NCBI GenBank assembly: GCA_022457065.1
Contig: JAJGBQ010000007.1
Span: 2,271,001-2,335,000, forward strand
Source of the DNA: Curvularia sp. ZM96
Taxonomy: Eukaryota; Ascomycota; Dothideomycetes; Pleosporales; Pleosporaceae
Reading direction: 5' to 3'
Length of the DNA: 64,000 nt
Both the position numbers and the translations under genes were made by a program. Below the pieces are notes generated by a model. That model ran no database searches. It was not told the origin of the DNA and worked only from the letters and a program-made list of their open reading frames with translations. This document shows positions 44,921-58,318 of this stretch, in pieces (the first letter of the stretch is position 1; every line of letters begins with the position of its first letter).

Positions 44921-46729
44921 TTAACGCATTTTAGATCCGTCTTCAAGTTCCACAGCCTGGTTTCTTTCAAGAGGGACGTCCATGTCGTAACTCTTGATAA
45001 AAAAGCTTGCAACAAGTGCAATACCTGCGAGGACTGCTACTACAGCCCATATAGCTGACATTGCGTAAGCGAAGCTTTCCTTTAGCTGGGTCTTGATCTC
45101 GTTTTCTGGCATAGCTTTGATGATTTGAACTAATGCCACTGCGTCCTTGGAGTACTCCATTGCCATGTCAGATAGGAGCGACTCTGACCTCATTCTCTTC
45201 TCCATTGTGTTTTGAAAAACAGTACCACTGACTGCTACTCCGAGAGTTTGGCCGAAAGCTCTTAAGAATGTTAACATGTTGGTAGCATACCCCTGGTCTT
45301 CTGCGGTTGAAGATGCCTGAACACCAAGGATCATAGCTGTATAAAGAGATCCCATGCCTATGCCACCAACAAGACTTATTAACACCCATGTAAAGGTAGG
45401 AGTATTAGTTCTTAGCAACACTAAAAGACCCATGCCAACTGTTAGGATACACCACCCTAACCAGTGCGCCCATCGGTATCTTCCTGTCTTCGAGATGGCA
45501 ATCCCTGTGATCTAATTTATTGTCAATAAACTGATATGTTAATCTTGAGTCATAATAACATACCATAGCAAAGGGAGCGACAGTTAAAGTCCAGGGAAAT
45601 ATGGCAACCCCAGCCATGACAGGCGACATGCCCTTAACTGCCTCAAAGTATAGTGGAAGGTAGAAAAATACTGCAGAGGTAATAACTCCATACACGACCG
45701 TCATAGCGAGGATGATTGCCGTAGATGGGTTCTTGAAAATGCTTGTGCGGATGAATGGGTTCTTTGCAATACAACTCTGGTGTATAGCAAACGCTACAAG
45801 GCCAGCAGTAGACAACAGCAGCGGTACAAGTGTACGCCATGAAGTCCAGGGGCACTCGATACCACCACGGCTGATCGGAATCAGAAATCCAGTTGCGGAG
45901 GGGAGGAAAATACACATTCCCACAAAGTCCAGCTCTTTCACCTTTACCACCAAAGATTCAGACGCCTTATTTGTGGTCAGAAATATCGAAATGAGCGTTC
46001 CGCCAATGGCAATAAAAGGAAGATTGATCCAGAATATCCAGCGCCATAATGTTTCCTTTGCTAATGAGCCACCTGCATTGCTTCTCATGAGTGTTCATTC
46101 AATCAGGATAGATTGGATACATACCAAGTAGAGGACCAGAAACTGTACCAACCGACCACATGGCTCCAATCACACTGAACCACTTTCCACGTTCTCGTAA
46201 GGGAATCTTGTCAACTATTATCAGGCCGGTCAAGCAGAGAATGCCGCCTCCACCTGCACCTTGGAAAGTACGCCCTACAAGCATTATTGTAAAATTGATA
46301 GAAACTGCAATAACAACTGAGCCCACTAGAAACAGCGTTAAGCTAAGGAGTACAAGTGGTTTACGCCCAAAGACATGCGAAAAGGACCCTAATATTGGTT
46401 GGAATACCGTTGATGCAAGAAGAAACGATGTACCGCTCCAGAATGCTTCAATGGCAGAGCCCGCCAGATCTTTAGCTATTACCTATACTTCTGTTAGTGG
46501 GCGTTTGAAGAAGAGTGGATGGAGATAATTCCAGATTGTGAAGCTTGCAACCTACTGGGAGAGCGACAGCCAATGTTGTAGAGTCGAGAGCGACCATGAG
46601 GGTGATGATACAGAGACTGCCAAAAGCAGCGAACAGATACCATCTAGGCCGAACTTTGTCTGGTGTCCATTCATCCTTTGAGGTAGTCTGACGAACGTTG
46701 TTGTTCGGCTCAATATCTTGAATATCCAT
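44921..46729 (-). CDS. MFS efflux transporter (DHA2 type), cluster B
   Basis: A 543-aa, about 14-helix major facilitator of the drug:H+ antiporter-2 group, as found in mycotoxin clusters. Four exons: 46729-46556, 46482-46125, 46072-45564, 45511-44921, with GT-AG introns of 73, 52 and 52 bp. Marks in order: ALDSTTLAVALPVIAKDL in helix 1, FGRKPLVLLS in the 2-3 loop, GRTFQGAGGGGILCL in helix 4, GPLLGGSLAKETLWRWIFWI in helix 5-6 with motif C character, then LDFVGMCIFLPSATG. The charged tail follows KSYDMDVPLERN. It probably exports the product of PKS B and protects the cell. It is divergent from the P450 gene over 550 bp. Confidence 0.92.
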
Positions 46730-47279
46730 TCTCGCGCTGCATACGTTAGGTTGGTCCTTCAGAATTTGTGCCTATAAGACTGTTGTAGCAAAACGATTGG
46801 CAGTGGTAAGACGAGAATACAGATTTAAAACGACTGGGCGACATAATAAGCCTCGCAGACTTTGTCACACATACTCTGTCAATAACTACCAGAGTTTGTA
46901 ATTGCGCTTACCAAAAATACGAAATCTCCTGAGCGGAGATGAGCTGCTCAACAAATACAATCAATAAACAGTGGCCACATGTTCTGCTGGATTTCTTTGT
47001 TTTTTTCTAAGTTCGGACGTTCGGAATTTTGGAACTAGCGCGATCAATCTCCTATTTTGCACTAGATCTTCAGAATAACAATTTTTGTCTGTCAACCACG
47101 ACATTAGACGCAATTCAACAACTAAATCCATTAATTAACCCTAATGACAGAGATCTGTTGACTGATCCACTATTGTGGTAGTGTTGGAAAACCTATTGAG
47201 ATCTACTGGTACGCCGATCAGCGATAGCCTATAAGAGTTTCAATGATGGATGTACTACTGCAGGCTATAATCAGATACA
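46730..47279. promoter_or_regulatory. Divergent promoter, MFS / P450, cluster B
   Basis: 550 bp shared by transporter and P450. Two CGG triplets in direct orientation spaced by five bases (47014-47024, CGGACGTTCGG) are the kind of site bound by Zn2Cys6 activators, though none is encoded nearby. Confidence 0.35.
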
Positions 47280-48955
47280 ATGGAAGCTCTCTTTATTAGA
47301 ATTTCTTCACCTTTGCAATTGGTATCTTTATTATTTGCTTTTGAACTTCTCCTCACTGCGACTAACAACCTTTTGTACTTCTCGTCAATCATCTTACCTC
47401 TCCTTCTTTTCGGTTTTATTTCATACAAATTAATTTTGTACCCTTTCTTCCTAAGTCCTTTGCGTCATATACCACAGGCACCAGGTTTTCGACCCCTTGT
47501 TGGCCACATCTTTGCCCTAATCAGCCAATCTCCTGGAGAACCTCACCTGAGAATAATACAAGATACACCCAATGATGGATTGGTTCATACTTTCGGTCTA
47601 TTTCATGCGGACAGGTTAATTCTAACAAACCCAACGTCTCTGGCTGATGTACTTGTTCATAAGAGTTACGATTTCGAAAAACCACCGAAGATTAGCAGAG
47701 TTTTAAAAAGGCTGATCGGCAACGGGCTGGTATTGGCTGAAGGGGATCAACACAAGTACCATCGAAAACTTATGATGTCAGCCTTCCACTTTAGGCGTAT
47801 CCGAAATCTTTACAACACGTTCTGGAACAAGTCTTTGGAATTCTGCACTGCAGCAAGAACCATCATGGAGGAGAGTAATTCCCATGGAGTTGACATCAGT
47901 CCTTTATGTACCCAGGTTACACTGGATATTATTGGCCTTGCCGTCATAGGGAGAGATTTGGGATCCTTGCGGAACAAACAAGACCATCTTGTTAAAAATT
48001 TCGAAGCCTTTCTTCAGCCAACAGCAGAAAAGGCAGCCTACTTTCGATCTCATATAATTCTTCCATCATGGTTCATAGCCATGTTACCATGGAAGATGCA
48101 CGGGATTATTGATGAAACGGCAAGCAACCTGCACAAGATATGTACGGATTTTGTCTCTGAGAAGAGATGCCAGATTGCGGATCAGAATCAGGAGAGCGAC
48201 GACATCTTATCCCACTTAATTCAAAACAGCGGCCTATCCAACAAATGTATCGTAGATCATATCCTTACTCTATTCACTGTTGGGTGAGTTGTGTCTTCGC
48301 AATACAGCTAACAATGCTAATGCTCTATAGGCATGAGTCTACACCTTCGGCTTTAGCATGGACGGCTCATCTACTGTCTGTGAATCAAGAAGCTCAGACA
48401 CGATTGCGAGCGGAGATTTACAAAGCCATTCCAAACCCCAAAAACTTGCTCGAGCCTGAATCCCAAATGGGAACAATCTTGGAGAATTTGCCTTACCTCA
48501 ATAGCGTTTGCAATGAGGCTTTACGTTTATTCCCAACTCTTCCGCTAACAGCGAGGGTTGCAATTCGTGATACGATGATAGCTAACCAATTTGTCCCTGC
48601 AACAACACTGATATTGATATCTCCATGGGCAATAAACCGAAGTCATCAGCTATGGGGCGAGGAGGCTGATCGATTCATTCCAGAGCGTTGGATTGATCAA
48701 GAGACAGGGCGCATGGCGATGCGCAACGGGGTAGGTAGCAAGTATTCCTTTTTGACATTCTTTCATGGACCGCGGAGTTGCATTGGAGAACGCTTCGCTA
48801 GAGCAGAGTTGCGGTGCCTGATCACAGCCTTTGTCGGTAACTTCAGCATGCAGATGGCAGATCCAGGCGAAGTAGTTCGAGTTGGCGGTTCTCTCTCAGC
48901 CAAACCGGTCAACGGAATGCAACTCAAACTAATGCCGATGACATGGGGTGCCTGA
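47280..48955 (+). CDS. Cytochrome P450, cluster B
   Basis: A 542-aa P450 in two exons, 47280-48283 and 48331-48955, with a 47-bp intron inside the I-helix (FTVGHESTPSALAW). The first 65 residues hold two hydrophobic segments before the hinge IPQAPGFRPLVGH, so it is membrane-anchored. Motifs: GDQHKYHRKLMMSAFHF in the C-helix, NEALRLFP in the K-helix, FIPERWID in the meander and FFHGPRSCIGERFAR in the haem loop. The style is closer to CYP4/CYP3-like fungal P450s than to the two P450s of cluster A. It lies 500 bp before PKS B on the same strand and would hydroxylate or further oxidise the polyketide. Confidence 0.93.
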
Positions 48956-49455
48956 TACGCGCGGCCAGCTTATTGCTTTTTCAGGTGAAAAACGAATAAC
49001 TGGGCTGTTACTCCTGACCGCTTGGTTTCTTATGGGGGCCCGGGCTTCCAGCTATCAGAAGCCAGAAATACTGGTGAAGCGTGTATTCTGATGTAAGAAA
49101 GAACTCCTTGAAACAGTATCCTGCAACAGGACAGGTTTATGCGATTTAATGCAGACTCGAGACTCTGTGGATAGATTAATAGGTAGGCAGACTGTTTCCC
49201 TAATTTTGCTTCTCCTAGATCCTAGTTTTACCCATGTGCATGTATGGGTTTACGCCACTCTCAAAAGAAAACTAAAATCTCAACAAAATCAGCCCAGGCA
49301 TCCCCATGACGAATGGGTATCTAGTCTTACTATCCATAAAAAATTTGAGTGCAGCAGTTAAGTGACTTCGCCTCGCGTCAGGAATTTCTTTCCATAAAGA
49401 ATTTACATCTGAAATCAGACCATTGCAAGAACCGTGCAAACCTGGAATTATTACA
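48956..49455. promoter_or_regulatory. Region upstream of PKS B
   Basis: 500 bp between the P450 stop and the PKS start, AT-rich. No specific regulatory site recognised. Confidence 0.35.
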
Positions 49456-52400
49456 ATGGACAAATCCCTAGAGCCAATTGCTATTTGTGGTATGGCTCTC
49501 CGTCTGCCAGGAGCGCTAAGAACACCTGCGGAGTTCTGGTCGCTTCTTACAGAAAAGAAAGATGCTCGTGCGCGGATCCCTCTTCAACGCTTCAATGCCG
49601 AAGCATTTCATTCAGCTTCAGGGAAATCAGGATACATCAACTCGAAATATGGCTACTTCCTGGATGAGAATGCAGAGGTTGGTGCTGTTGACACCTCGTT
49701 CTTTCGAATGTCGCAACAAGAATCTTATCGCATGGATCCGCAGCAAAAGATGCTTCTTGAACTTGCAAGAGAGTGTTTTGAAAGCGCAGGAGAGATCCAG
49801 TGGCGAGGGAAAGATATCGGAACATATATTGGATCATTCGGAAACGATTGGGTAGAAATGATTGCAAAGGACCCCATGACGAAGAGCATGTACAATGCCA
49901 CTGGACAAGGCGACTTTATGCTTTCCAACCGGCTGGCTTATGAGTATGACCTGAAGGGACCAAGCATAACTATGCGAACAGCATGTTCTGCATCTCTTAC
50001 AGGATTGCACGAAGCTTGCGTCGCGGTCCGAAGCGGAGACTGCAGTGCAGCTCTGGTTGGTGGATGTAGTCTGCTTTGGAGTCCTGACACCATGTCTGAC
50101 ATGTCAGAACAAGGTGTTCTTTCACTTCACTCATCTTGTCGAACATTCGATGCGAGTGCTGACGGATACGCACGTGGGGAGGCTGTCAATATGATTTACA
50201 TCAAACCGTTGAGCACTGCGATCAAGGATGGAAACTGTATTCGGGCCGTTATTCGGGGAACAGCTATCAACTCAGATGGAAAAACTGCTGGTACGAGCCT
50301 GCCTAGCTCGCTGAGTCAAGAGGATTTGATCCGCAAGGCATACGACAATGCTGGGATTACAGGGTCTGATATCACCCAAACTGCGTTTGTCGAATGTCAC
50401 GGAACCGGAACACCAACGGGTGACCCTATCGAGGCAGCAGCAGTGGCAAATGTATTCGGAAACAGTGGTGTCTATATTGGATCCTGTAAGCCGAATGTTG
50501 GTCATTCCGAAGGAGCATCGGGAATTACTTCCATAATCAAGGCGGTGCTGTCTTTGGAAAACCAGATTATACCACCAAACATCAAGTTCGACACTCCGAA
50601 TCCCGAGATTCCGTTTGCTGAAAAGGATTTGAACGTTCCAGTTGATTGCATCAAATGGCCCAAGAACAAACTAGAGCGAGTCTCTGTCAACAGTTTTGGA
50701 GTTGGTGGGGCCAATGCTCATGTTATCCTCGAATCTTTTCTTGAGTATACCAAACCCCAAGGAGAACTCTGCACCGATATATCCAACAAATCTATCGACG
50801 CAAATTCACTTGGTCAACATTTCGATGAATTCACGGAAGTGATTAGCTTGGAGCGGAAGGGTGTGTCTGCTGAGCATGATTTAGCAGCATCTCTGGAGTC
50901 TGGCAAACTGCTCCTCGTCACAGCAAATACTTCCAAGTCTCTGCAAACACAGATCCAGAATTTTCGGGACTATGGGTTGGCTAATCGCGCAAAGATTGAC
51001 GACCTTGCATACACGCTAGCATGTCGCCGAGAGCACCTCGCACACCGCGCTTTTGCTGTTATACAAGGCACAACTGTCGACTCGAAAGCTGGTTTGTGCC
51101 TCGGTAGCTCTTCTATCCCACAATTGGCCATGATTTTTACCGGCCAAGGTGCACAATGGCCACGCATGGGTATTGAACTTTTGAAATCCAATGCCACATT
51201 TGCCTCTTCCATCAGATTCATGGACCATGAACTCAAGAATTTGCCATCACCACCTGATTGGAGCATACAAGAGGAGCTGGAAAGATGTACTGACACCAGT
51301 AATTTGGAACAAGCTGCGATATCCCAACCACTGTGTACCGCCATTCAAGTTGCTCTTGTAGACACACTAGCCGATCTTGCAATCAGACCACATTCTGTCC
51401 TTGGACATTCGTCCGGTGAGATAGCTGCAGCATACGCGGCCGGTAGGTTATCTCGTCGAACAGCGATAGTTGTCGCGTATTACCGCGGGGTTTTATCGCA
51501 AGCAGCAACAACAGGTGGCGCAATGGCTGCCATTGGTCTGAGCTGGGATGAGGTTGTTGGCTATTTGCAACAAGGCACTGTAATTGCATGCAACAATTCG
51601 CCATCAAATGTCACAATCTCCGGTGACAAGGTCGCTGTACGGAGTGTTGTGCAAGCGATTCAGGATCGGAACCCCGGGGTATTCGTCAAAATGTTGAGGG
51701 TGAGCACTGCATACCACTCGCATCATATGCACAACATTGGTGAAGAATATGAGGGGCTCATAAGGTCGCTGTTGGAAACCGATGCCCCTGACAAGGAAAG
51801 CCTTTCGCAAATACATTTCTACTCAAGCGTTACTGGGGACTACCTACCGGCTTCTGAGCCCATCGCATCTCATTACTTTCGTCGCAATCTTGAATCACCA
51901 GTGCTTTTCAAGCAGGCTTTCGACAGCCTCTTGGCCAAATACAAAGGCGGTCCAAACCTGAATCTGTTTATCCTGGAAATAGGACCACATAGTGCACTCT
52001 CAGGGCCTATCCGACAAATCATGGCGCAAAATTCTCTCAATTACCCGTATGCTTCCTGCATTCACCGGCATGAGAATTCGAACAAGACATTTCTCACAGC
52101 ACTTGGCACATTATGGCAACATGGGATGATGTTTGACTTGAACCAGCTGACCAACTCGTCGAGGACTGCCAAACCTCTTGCAGAGTTGCCATTATATCCT
52201 TGGGATCATGACATGCCACATCTGTTTCAGAATCGCATTGTCCATGCTTGGCGATATCCAAAATTTCCGCGTCATGAGCTCTTAGGATCATTGGTATTGG
52301 AGAACAGTGAGGAGCAGCCTAGCTTCAGGAATATTATACAGCTGGAACATGTGCCGTGGCTCCGAGACCACAATGTACATGGTGATGTGGTATTACCATG

Positions 52401-55400
52401 TGCCGCGTACGTCGCCATGGCTGGAGAAGCCATTCGAAGACTGCACTCATCTGATAAGAGTGATGAACTCCTTGGGTTCACCGTCAAGAACATTAACATA
52501 GGCACTGCAATGATTCTGGAAGAAAACAAACCGATGGAGGTCATTACATCGCTGAAAAGATGGCGCGTTACAGACACTCTTGACAGCAACGGATGGGAGT
52601 TCACGATTTCATCACTTTCAGGAACTAGCTGGACCAAACACTGTTCAGGCTACGTTGAAATAATAACATCTCGCTTGTCTTCGCCTCCGACTACAAAGAA
52701 CACCCTTCCACGGAAAACGAACGCGGCAAAGTGGTACCAATCCATGTGGCATGTCGGAGCTAGGTATGGGCCTGCTTTCCAAGGATTGAAAGAAATCGAA
52801 TGTTCGACAAAAGAGAAGACAGCGACTGCTATTGTTTCCGACAATACGCCAAAAGATTGTGAATCCAGGTACATGATTCATCCGACAACAGTTGACATCT
52901 TCTTTCAGGTTATGGCAGTTGCAGCATGGAACGGCAAAGGACACGCGATCAGGCATATGTCTGTGCCGACTTTCATTGAGCAAATGGATGTATATGACTG
53001 TCCAGGAGATCTCCAGGTACATGCCTCAGCAAAATTCCTGGCTCATGGCAGGATACATGCTTGGGGATACGCTGTTGACGAAGAGGGATCGTTGGCTATG
53101 AGGCTAAAAACCGCCAAGGTAACGCCGTTGCATACAGCTAGTGAGCCAGATCCACATGCCGGCGCCCTGACAACCTGGAACCTCGACCCAAACTTCACCA
53201 AAATGTCAATTTTAGTTGAGCAGAGCGCCGAGACGGCGAGCTATGTTCCAATCATGCAAGAGTTTACTTTGCTTCAGATTGGAAAAGCACTGGAGCGGAT
53301 TCAAGGTATGGAACTAGCAACAGATACAGCGAGGAAATTTGTAGCTTGGATGAAGCGTCACCCTACCTCCATGACCCATAATTCTATCGAGATCATCTCG
53401 TCTGAAGCGAGGAGAGGCAATATGCCTTTACTTGCGCATGCAATTGAGAAGGTCGCGGAGAACATTACCAAGCTTGTCACGAACGAGATTTCGCCCTTGG
53501 AGATTCTGATGGCGGATGATCTCTTGTCCAAGATCTACGGGGAGTTCAAATTTACGGATCGAGCGCCTTATTTCAAGCTTCTTGGGCATCAGAAACCAAA
53601 CATGCGTATCCTCGAGATTGGCGCTGGGACAGGTGGAACAACCCGTGAAATACTCACAAGCTTGACCAATTCTTCAGATGGGGGAAAACTGTGGTCCAGT
53701 TACACATACACAGACATCTCTGCAGGGTTTTTTGGTGCTGCAAAAGAAAAGTTCAAAGCTTACCCTGCGCTTGAATTCAAGACTCTCGATATCACAAAGG
53801 ACCCAATCACGCAAGGATTTGAGCCTCACTCCTACGATCTCATCATTGCCACGAACGTTATTCACGCTGTTCCTTATCTCCAGCAAGCTTTGCGCTACGT
53901 TCACACTCTACTACGGACAGATGGAACATTCTATCTTGAAGAGCTTTGCTGCGAGGCAAAGTCGATCAACTTTGTTATGGGCCTGCTTCCTGGATGGTGG
54001 CTGGGCGAAGACGATGACCGTGTTGAAGAACCGTACGTGCAACCCGACCGGTGGGATCGTGAGCTTCGGGCTGCAGGTTTCAACGGTTTATCAGATTGCA
54101 TGCTGGACGCTCCTCGACCAAATCAGGTCCACGCATATATGATAGCCCATCCTGTCGTTCAAGAAAACTTTCCCAAGTCTATTGTTTTGCTTTTCGATGA
54201 ATGTACAGAACAAATGGCAAAGGATCTTGAGATTGAAATGTCTCAAAATGGTTGTTTCGTAGCAGTGCTCCAGCACTGGGATATGGAGGAAGAACTACCA
54301 AACGGTGACTTGATCTGTTTACTCGACATCAGCAAACCATTCTTCATGGACATTGACGTTGCCCGGTTCCAAAAATTCCGGGACTTGCTGACACGCGTTT
54401 CAGTGTCCGGAGACGGCATTCTGTGGCTGACTCGCACTTGTCAGCTTAAATGTGAGCATCCTCGATGGGGCCAAACACCTGGAGCCCTGCGCACAATCAG
54501 GAAAGAAATGGAGATCGATATTGCCATTTGCGAAATCGACCGATTGGACAGCCAAAGTTGGAAAGCTGTTGAAAACGTCGCGCTGCAATTTTCACGTCGT
54601 CATGCACGAAGCCAGGATACAGAATTGGAGTACTCAATTGAGTGTGGGAAGATATACCTGCCTCGTATCTATCCTTTATGCATTGATTCGGAGTTGCGCA
54701 AGCCTACACTTTGCTCCTCGGATACTACAGATGTCGCGCTAAATCTTACGCTAGGCATGGTTGGAAGACTTGATACACTCCAATGGTCCAGGTGTACGTA
54801 CCAGGACCCAGGAGATGGTGAAATTGCTATTGAAATCATGGCTACAGGGCTCAACTTTAGAGTAAGACTCAAGAACACTGCTATGAATCGATCATGCTTC
54901 TGAATATGGCTAAAAATTACAGGACGTCCTCACTGCTATGGATCTTCTGGAAGTACCACGCCAGGTCCTTGGCCTAGAAGCTGCAGGTGTAGTCAAAGCT
55001 CTTGGATCAGGGGTTGTGGATCTTCAAATAGGCGATCATGTCCTCGTGATGGGTGGGGCAAGTCTATTCGCCACAAGAGCACTTGTACCCAGTGTCAATT
55101 GTTGGAGATTTCCAGATTCTATGACATTCCGAGAGGCAGCAAGTATGCCTTGTATATTTCTGACAGTTATCCATGGATTGCTGGAAGTTGGTCAGATGCA
55201 CAGTGGCCAATCCATACTCATCCACTCAGCATGCGGCGGAGTCGGGCTTGCCGCTATCCAAATTTGCCGGATGATCGGGGCCACGATATACTGCACAGTC
55301 AGCACACAGGAGAAGTTGAAGTTCTTGGAAGAAGATATGAAGATACCTGGGGGCCGCATCTTCGATTCCCGCAGTCATTCTTTTGTGGCTGATGTTTTGA

Positions 55401-57049
55401 GGGCCACAAATGGTTGTGGTGTAGATCTTGTACTGAACTCACTCTCTGGCGAGCTTCTCCAATCCTCTTGGGAATGCGTGGCAGAGTTTGGGAAGATGAT
55501 CGAGATTGGAAAGCGAGATTTGGTAACGAACGGCCGCCTGTCCCTGAGTCCCTTTGCAGAGAACCGGAGTTTTCATGGCATTGAACTGGCTCATCTTTTC
55601 GAACGACGACCAAAAGAGTGCCAGAGGCTTTTGAAAAAAATGATCGAGCTTTATGAGACTGGATCCATCAAACCGATTTTCCCGATAAAGACTTTTCAGA
55701 TGGCCGAGGCAGAGCAATGCTTCAGATACATGCAACAGGGTCGACATATTGGCAAAGTTGTTCTAGAATTACAGCATCCAGCCATCGAACAAAGCCATTC
55801 TTCCACCTTGTCCATAATAGAGCCAAAACGTCAGCCCAGGTTTAGTTCAAACGCAAGTTATCTACTAGCTGGCGGATTCGGCGGCCTTGGTCGCATCCTG
55901 GCCGACTGGATGGTTGAGCACGGAGCGAGGCATCTTGTCTTTCTTTCCCGGCATGCTGGAGAAAGGGAGACCGACAAAGCTTTTTTCGAGGACCTTGAGA
56001 GTCGAGGATGCATAGTGACAACAGTGAAGGGTAGTGTGGCTATTGCTGCAGATGTGGAGAAGGCTATCCGCAGTGCATCAGCCCCCGTACGTGGTGTGAT
56101 GAATATGTCCATGCAGCTACAAGACATGGGGTTCAATCAGATGACACATTCAGCATGGATGGCAGCGAATGAGCCAAAACTCAATGGCACATGGAATTTG
56201 CACAATGTGTGCCTCTCTAGGGGAATAACTCTTGAGTTCTTCTTCCTCTTCAGCTCTATATCAGGCCTGTTTGGTAACATGGGCCAAGCAAACTATGCAG
56301 CTGCAAACACATTTCTCGACGCATTTGTACAATATCGGCACTCCCTTGGTCTAAGCGCTTCTGCTATCAATATCGGTTTGATGTACGATCATGGATATGT
56401 CGCTGACAACCCGCTATTGCTTGAGCGTACACGTTTGCAAGGAATGTTTGGAATCAGAGTGCCACAGCTCCTGGACGCCATCACACTCGTTCTCAGTACT
56501 CCTGTGACGAAATCGGTAGAAGGGACATCACGAACATGTAAGTCTGTGATGGGTATTGGGATCCGGAGTCGAACGTCGATACATGATGTTTCGAATCGTG
56601 TAATGTGGAAGCACGACCGGCGGATGGCATATTATTCTAACCTGGAAACCTCTTTTCACACATCCTCTGCTGGGGGGTCTGGTGAAGATATACCGTCACG
56701 AGCCATCAAGGATTTCATGAATCAGGTCCTCGTCGAGCCAGCGTTACTCAATCAACCCGACGCCGCCAGCTTCCTTGCACGGCAAATTGCCAAAAAGGTT
56801 GCGATCATGCTTCTCCGACCAATTGACGACGAGAATGATGATGCAATCGACATTTCGAGTTCTCTTATTGTAGCGGGGTTGGACAGCTTGGTTGCAATAG
56901 AGATGCGTAGCTGGTGGAGTACTACCTTTGGTTTCGAAATAACTATCCTGCAAATGCTTGCAGCTGAGAATATGATTTCACTTGGTGAACGAGCAGTGGA
57001 AGGACTGAAGATGAAATACAGGGAAATTGAAAAGAATTCTGATAGCTAA
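49456..57049 (+). CDS. Highly reducing polyketide synthase B (KS-AT-DH-CMeT-ER-KR-ACP)
   Basis: A 2510-aa iterative type I PKS in two exons, 49456-54861 and 54923-57049, with a 61-bp intron in the ER (GLNFR joined to DVLTAMD). KS has the Cys in MRTACSASL (about residue 176), where most HR-PKSs have DTACSSS, plus HGTGTPTGD and NVGHSEGASG. AT has GHSSGEIAAAY (about 650). DH has HNVHGDVVLP (about 972). The C-methyltransferase is intact with RILEIGAGTGGTTREIL (about 1386). ER has HSACGGVGLAAIQ (about 1905). KR has LLAGGFGGLGRILADWM (about 2113) and GQANYAAANTF. ACP has VAGLDSLVAIEM (about 2454). No release domain follows. The start MDKSLEPIAICGM directly precedes the KS. The product should be a reduced, C-methylated chain. 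Third positions are visibly richer in A/T than in PKS A. Confidence 0.96.
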
Positions 57050-58318
57050 TGTGGTCATAGGGGAATGTCACAAGGAGATTGAGTCATAGTGGATCGAAAA
57101 TTAGATATCATTTATAGAGAGTGGATTACAATCAAAGTACCTTACTCTCACTCCACAGTATTAGAAAAGATACTTTTAGATCTCCTCCATTCACCTGATA
57201 ACACGATGAAACAGAGTGGGTTATTACAGGTAACACGCAGAAGGATTCTCCCCTACATAATTTTAGCTTAGCTGAAGCAATAACCCACTGCGACGGCAAC
57301 AAGAATGCATATCTTAATAAGAAAAACGATAGCTATACACTACAAATAAACGAAGATAGTAGATAGTAAAGATGAGTAATACACAGTACCGTTTCTTAAC
57401 ATATAACCTTACACCTACATGTGCGATAGTATACTATTACTATAACTTATTAATTGTATACTTCGTCCCGCCGTAGCCCTAATAGTTATTTAATAGAGAA
57501 CAAACTTATATTCTAGCTTTATAGCCTACGCTCTTAGTCTGCGTAACTGCATAGCCTTGCCCAATGATAATAGTATGATGGGCTGAATGCCCTTTGGACA
57601 GCCCCTTAAAAGGATCTTAGGTTACTTGTAGAATCTAGCTACTATCTAAAGTACCTAAAATCTATACATCACTAAGTGGTGCCTAGAAAACGCGCTTAGA
57701 CGCTTCGCGTAACCTTTTTCTCATAAGTAAATAAACACTACGCAAGTAAAGTAGATGGCTACCTTTCTGATATAATCTCTTATATCCTTGCGATTGCTCT
57801 CTAAGCGCAGCCTCTTACGCACAAACTTGGTAATCTAAAGTCTTCTAAATTGGCCTTGCAATAGGTGCGTCATGCTAAGTAGAGCATTACATACATGAAT
57901 TACCTGTATTAACGCTCTCTAACGGAGTAGATTTTCCTTCTAGAAATAAAAGCATGACCCCGCTGGAATGCCTTGTCCCCGAAATCAGGTAAGGCAGGTC
58001 GAAACGCATCAACACGGGGGCAATGTCTTGTTTTGGTGATTACCGAGAATTTAGCGTGACAATAGCCAATAGGGCGATAACCTTAAATTCCGAAGCTCCA
58101 CAAAAGTACCCACAGATTGGACTTGCACGGCAAAATGTCCGCGTTATCAACGAGTAAGATTGCACCTAGTATAATGACCCGATAACCTGATAAGCGATAA
58201 TGGTGCTTGAGAATGCTTAATTGTAGCAACGAAGCCGCCGCAGACAGAGTACGTAGTTTTGCACAAACTTCGAATTACCAACCACATCGCTTCAATCGCT
58301 TAGCTATTTCCTAGAGAA
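57050..58318. other. AT-rich intergenic DNA, decayed repeats
   Basis: About 1.27 kb. 57300-57900 is rich in TA steps and stop codons in all frames, as after RIP. A broken basic frame on the minus strand (about 57740-57830) hints at a decayed repeat protein but cannot be identified. The last 200 bp are the permease promoter. Confidence 0.45.
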
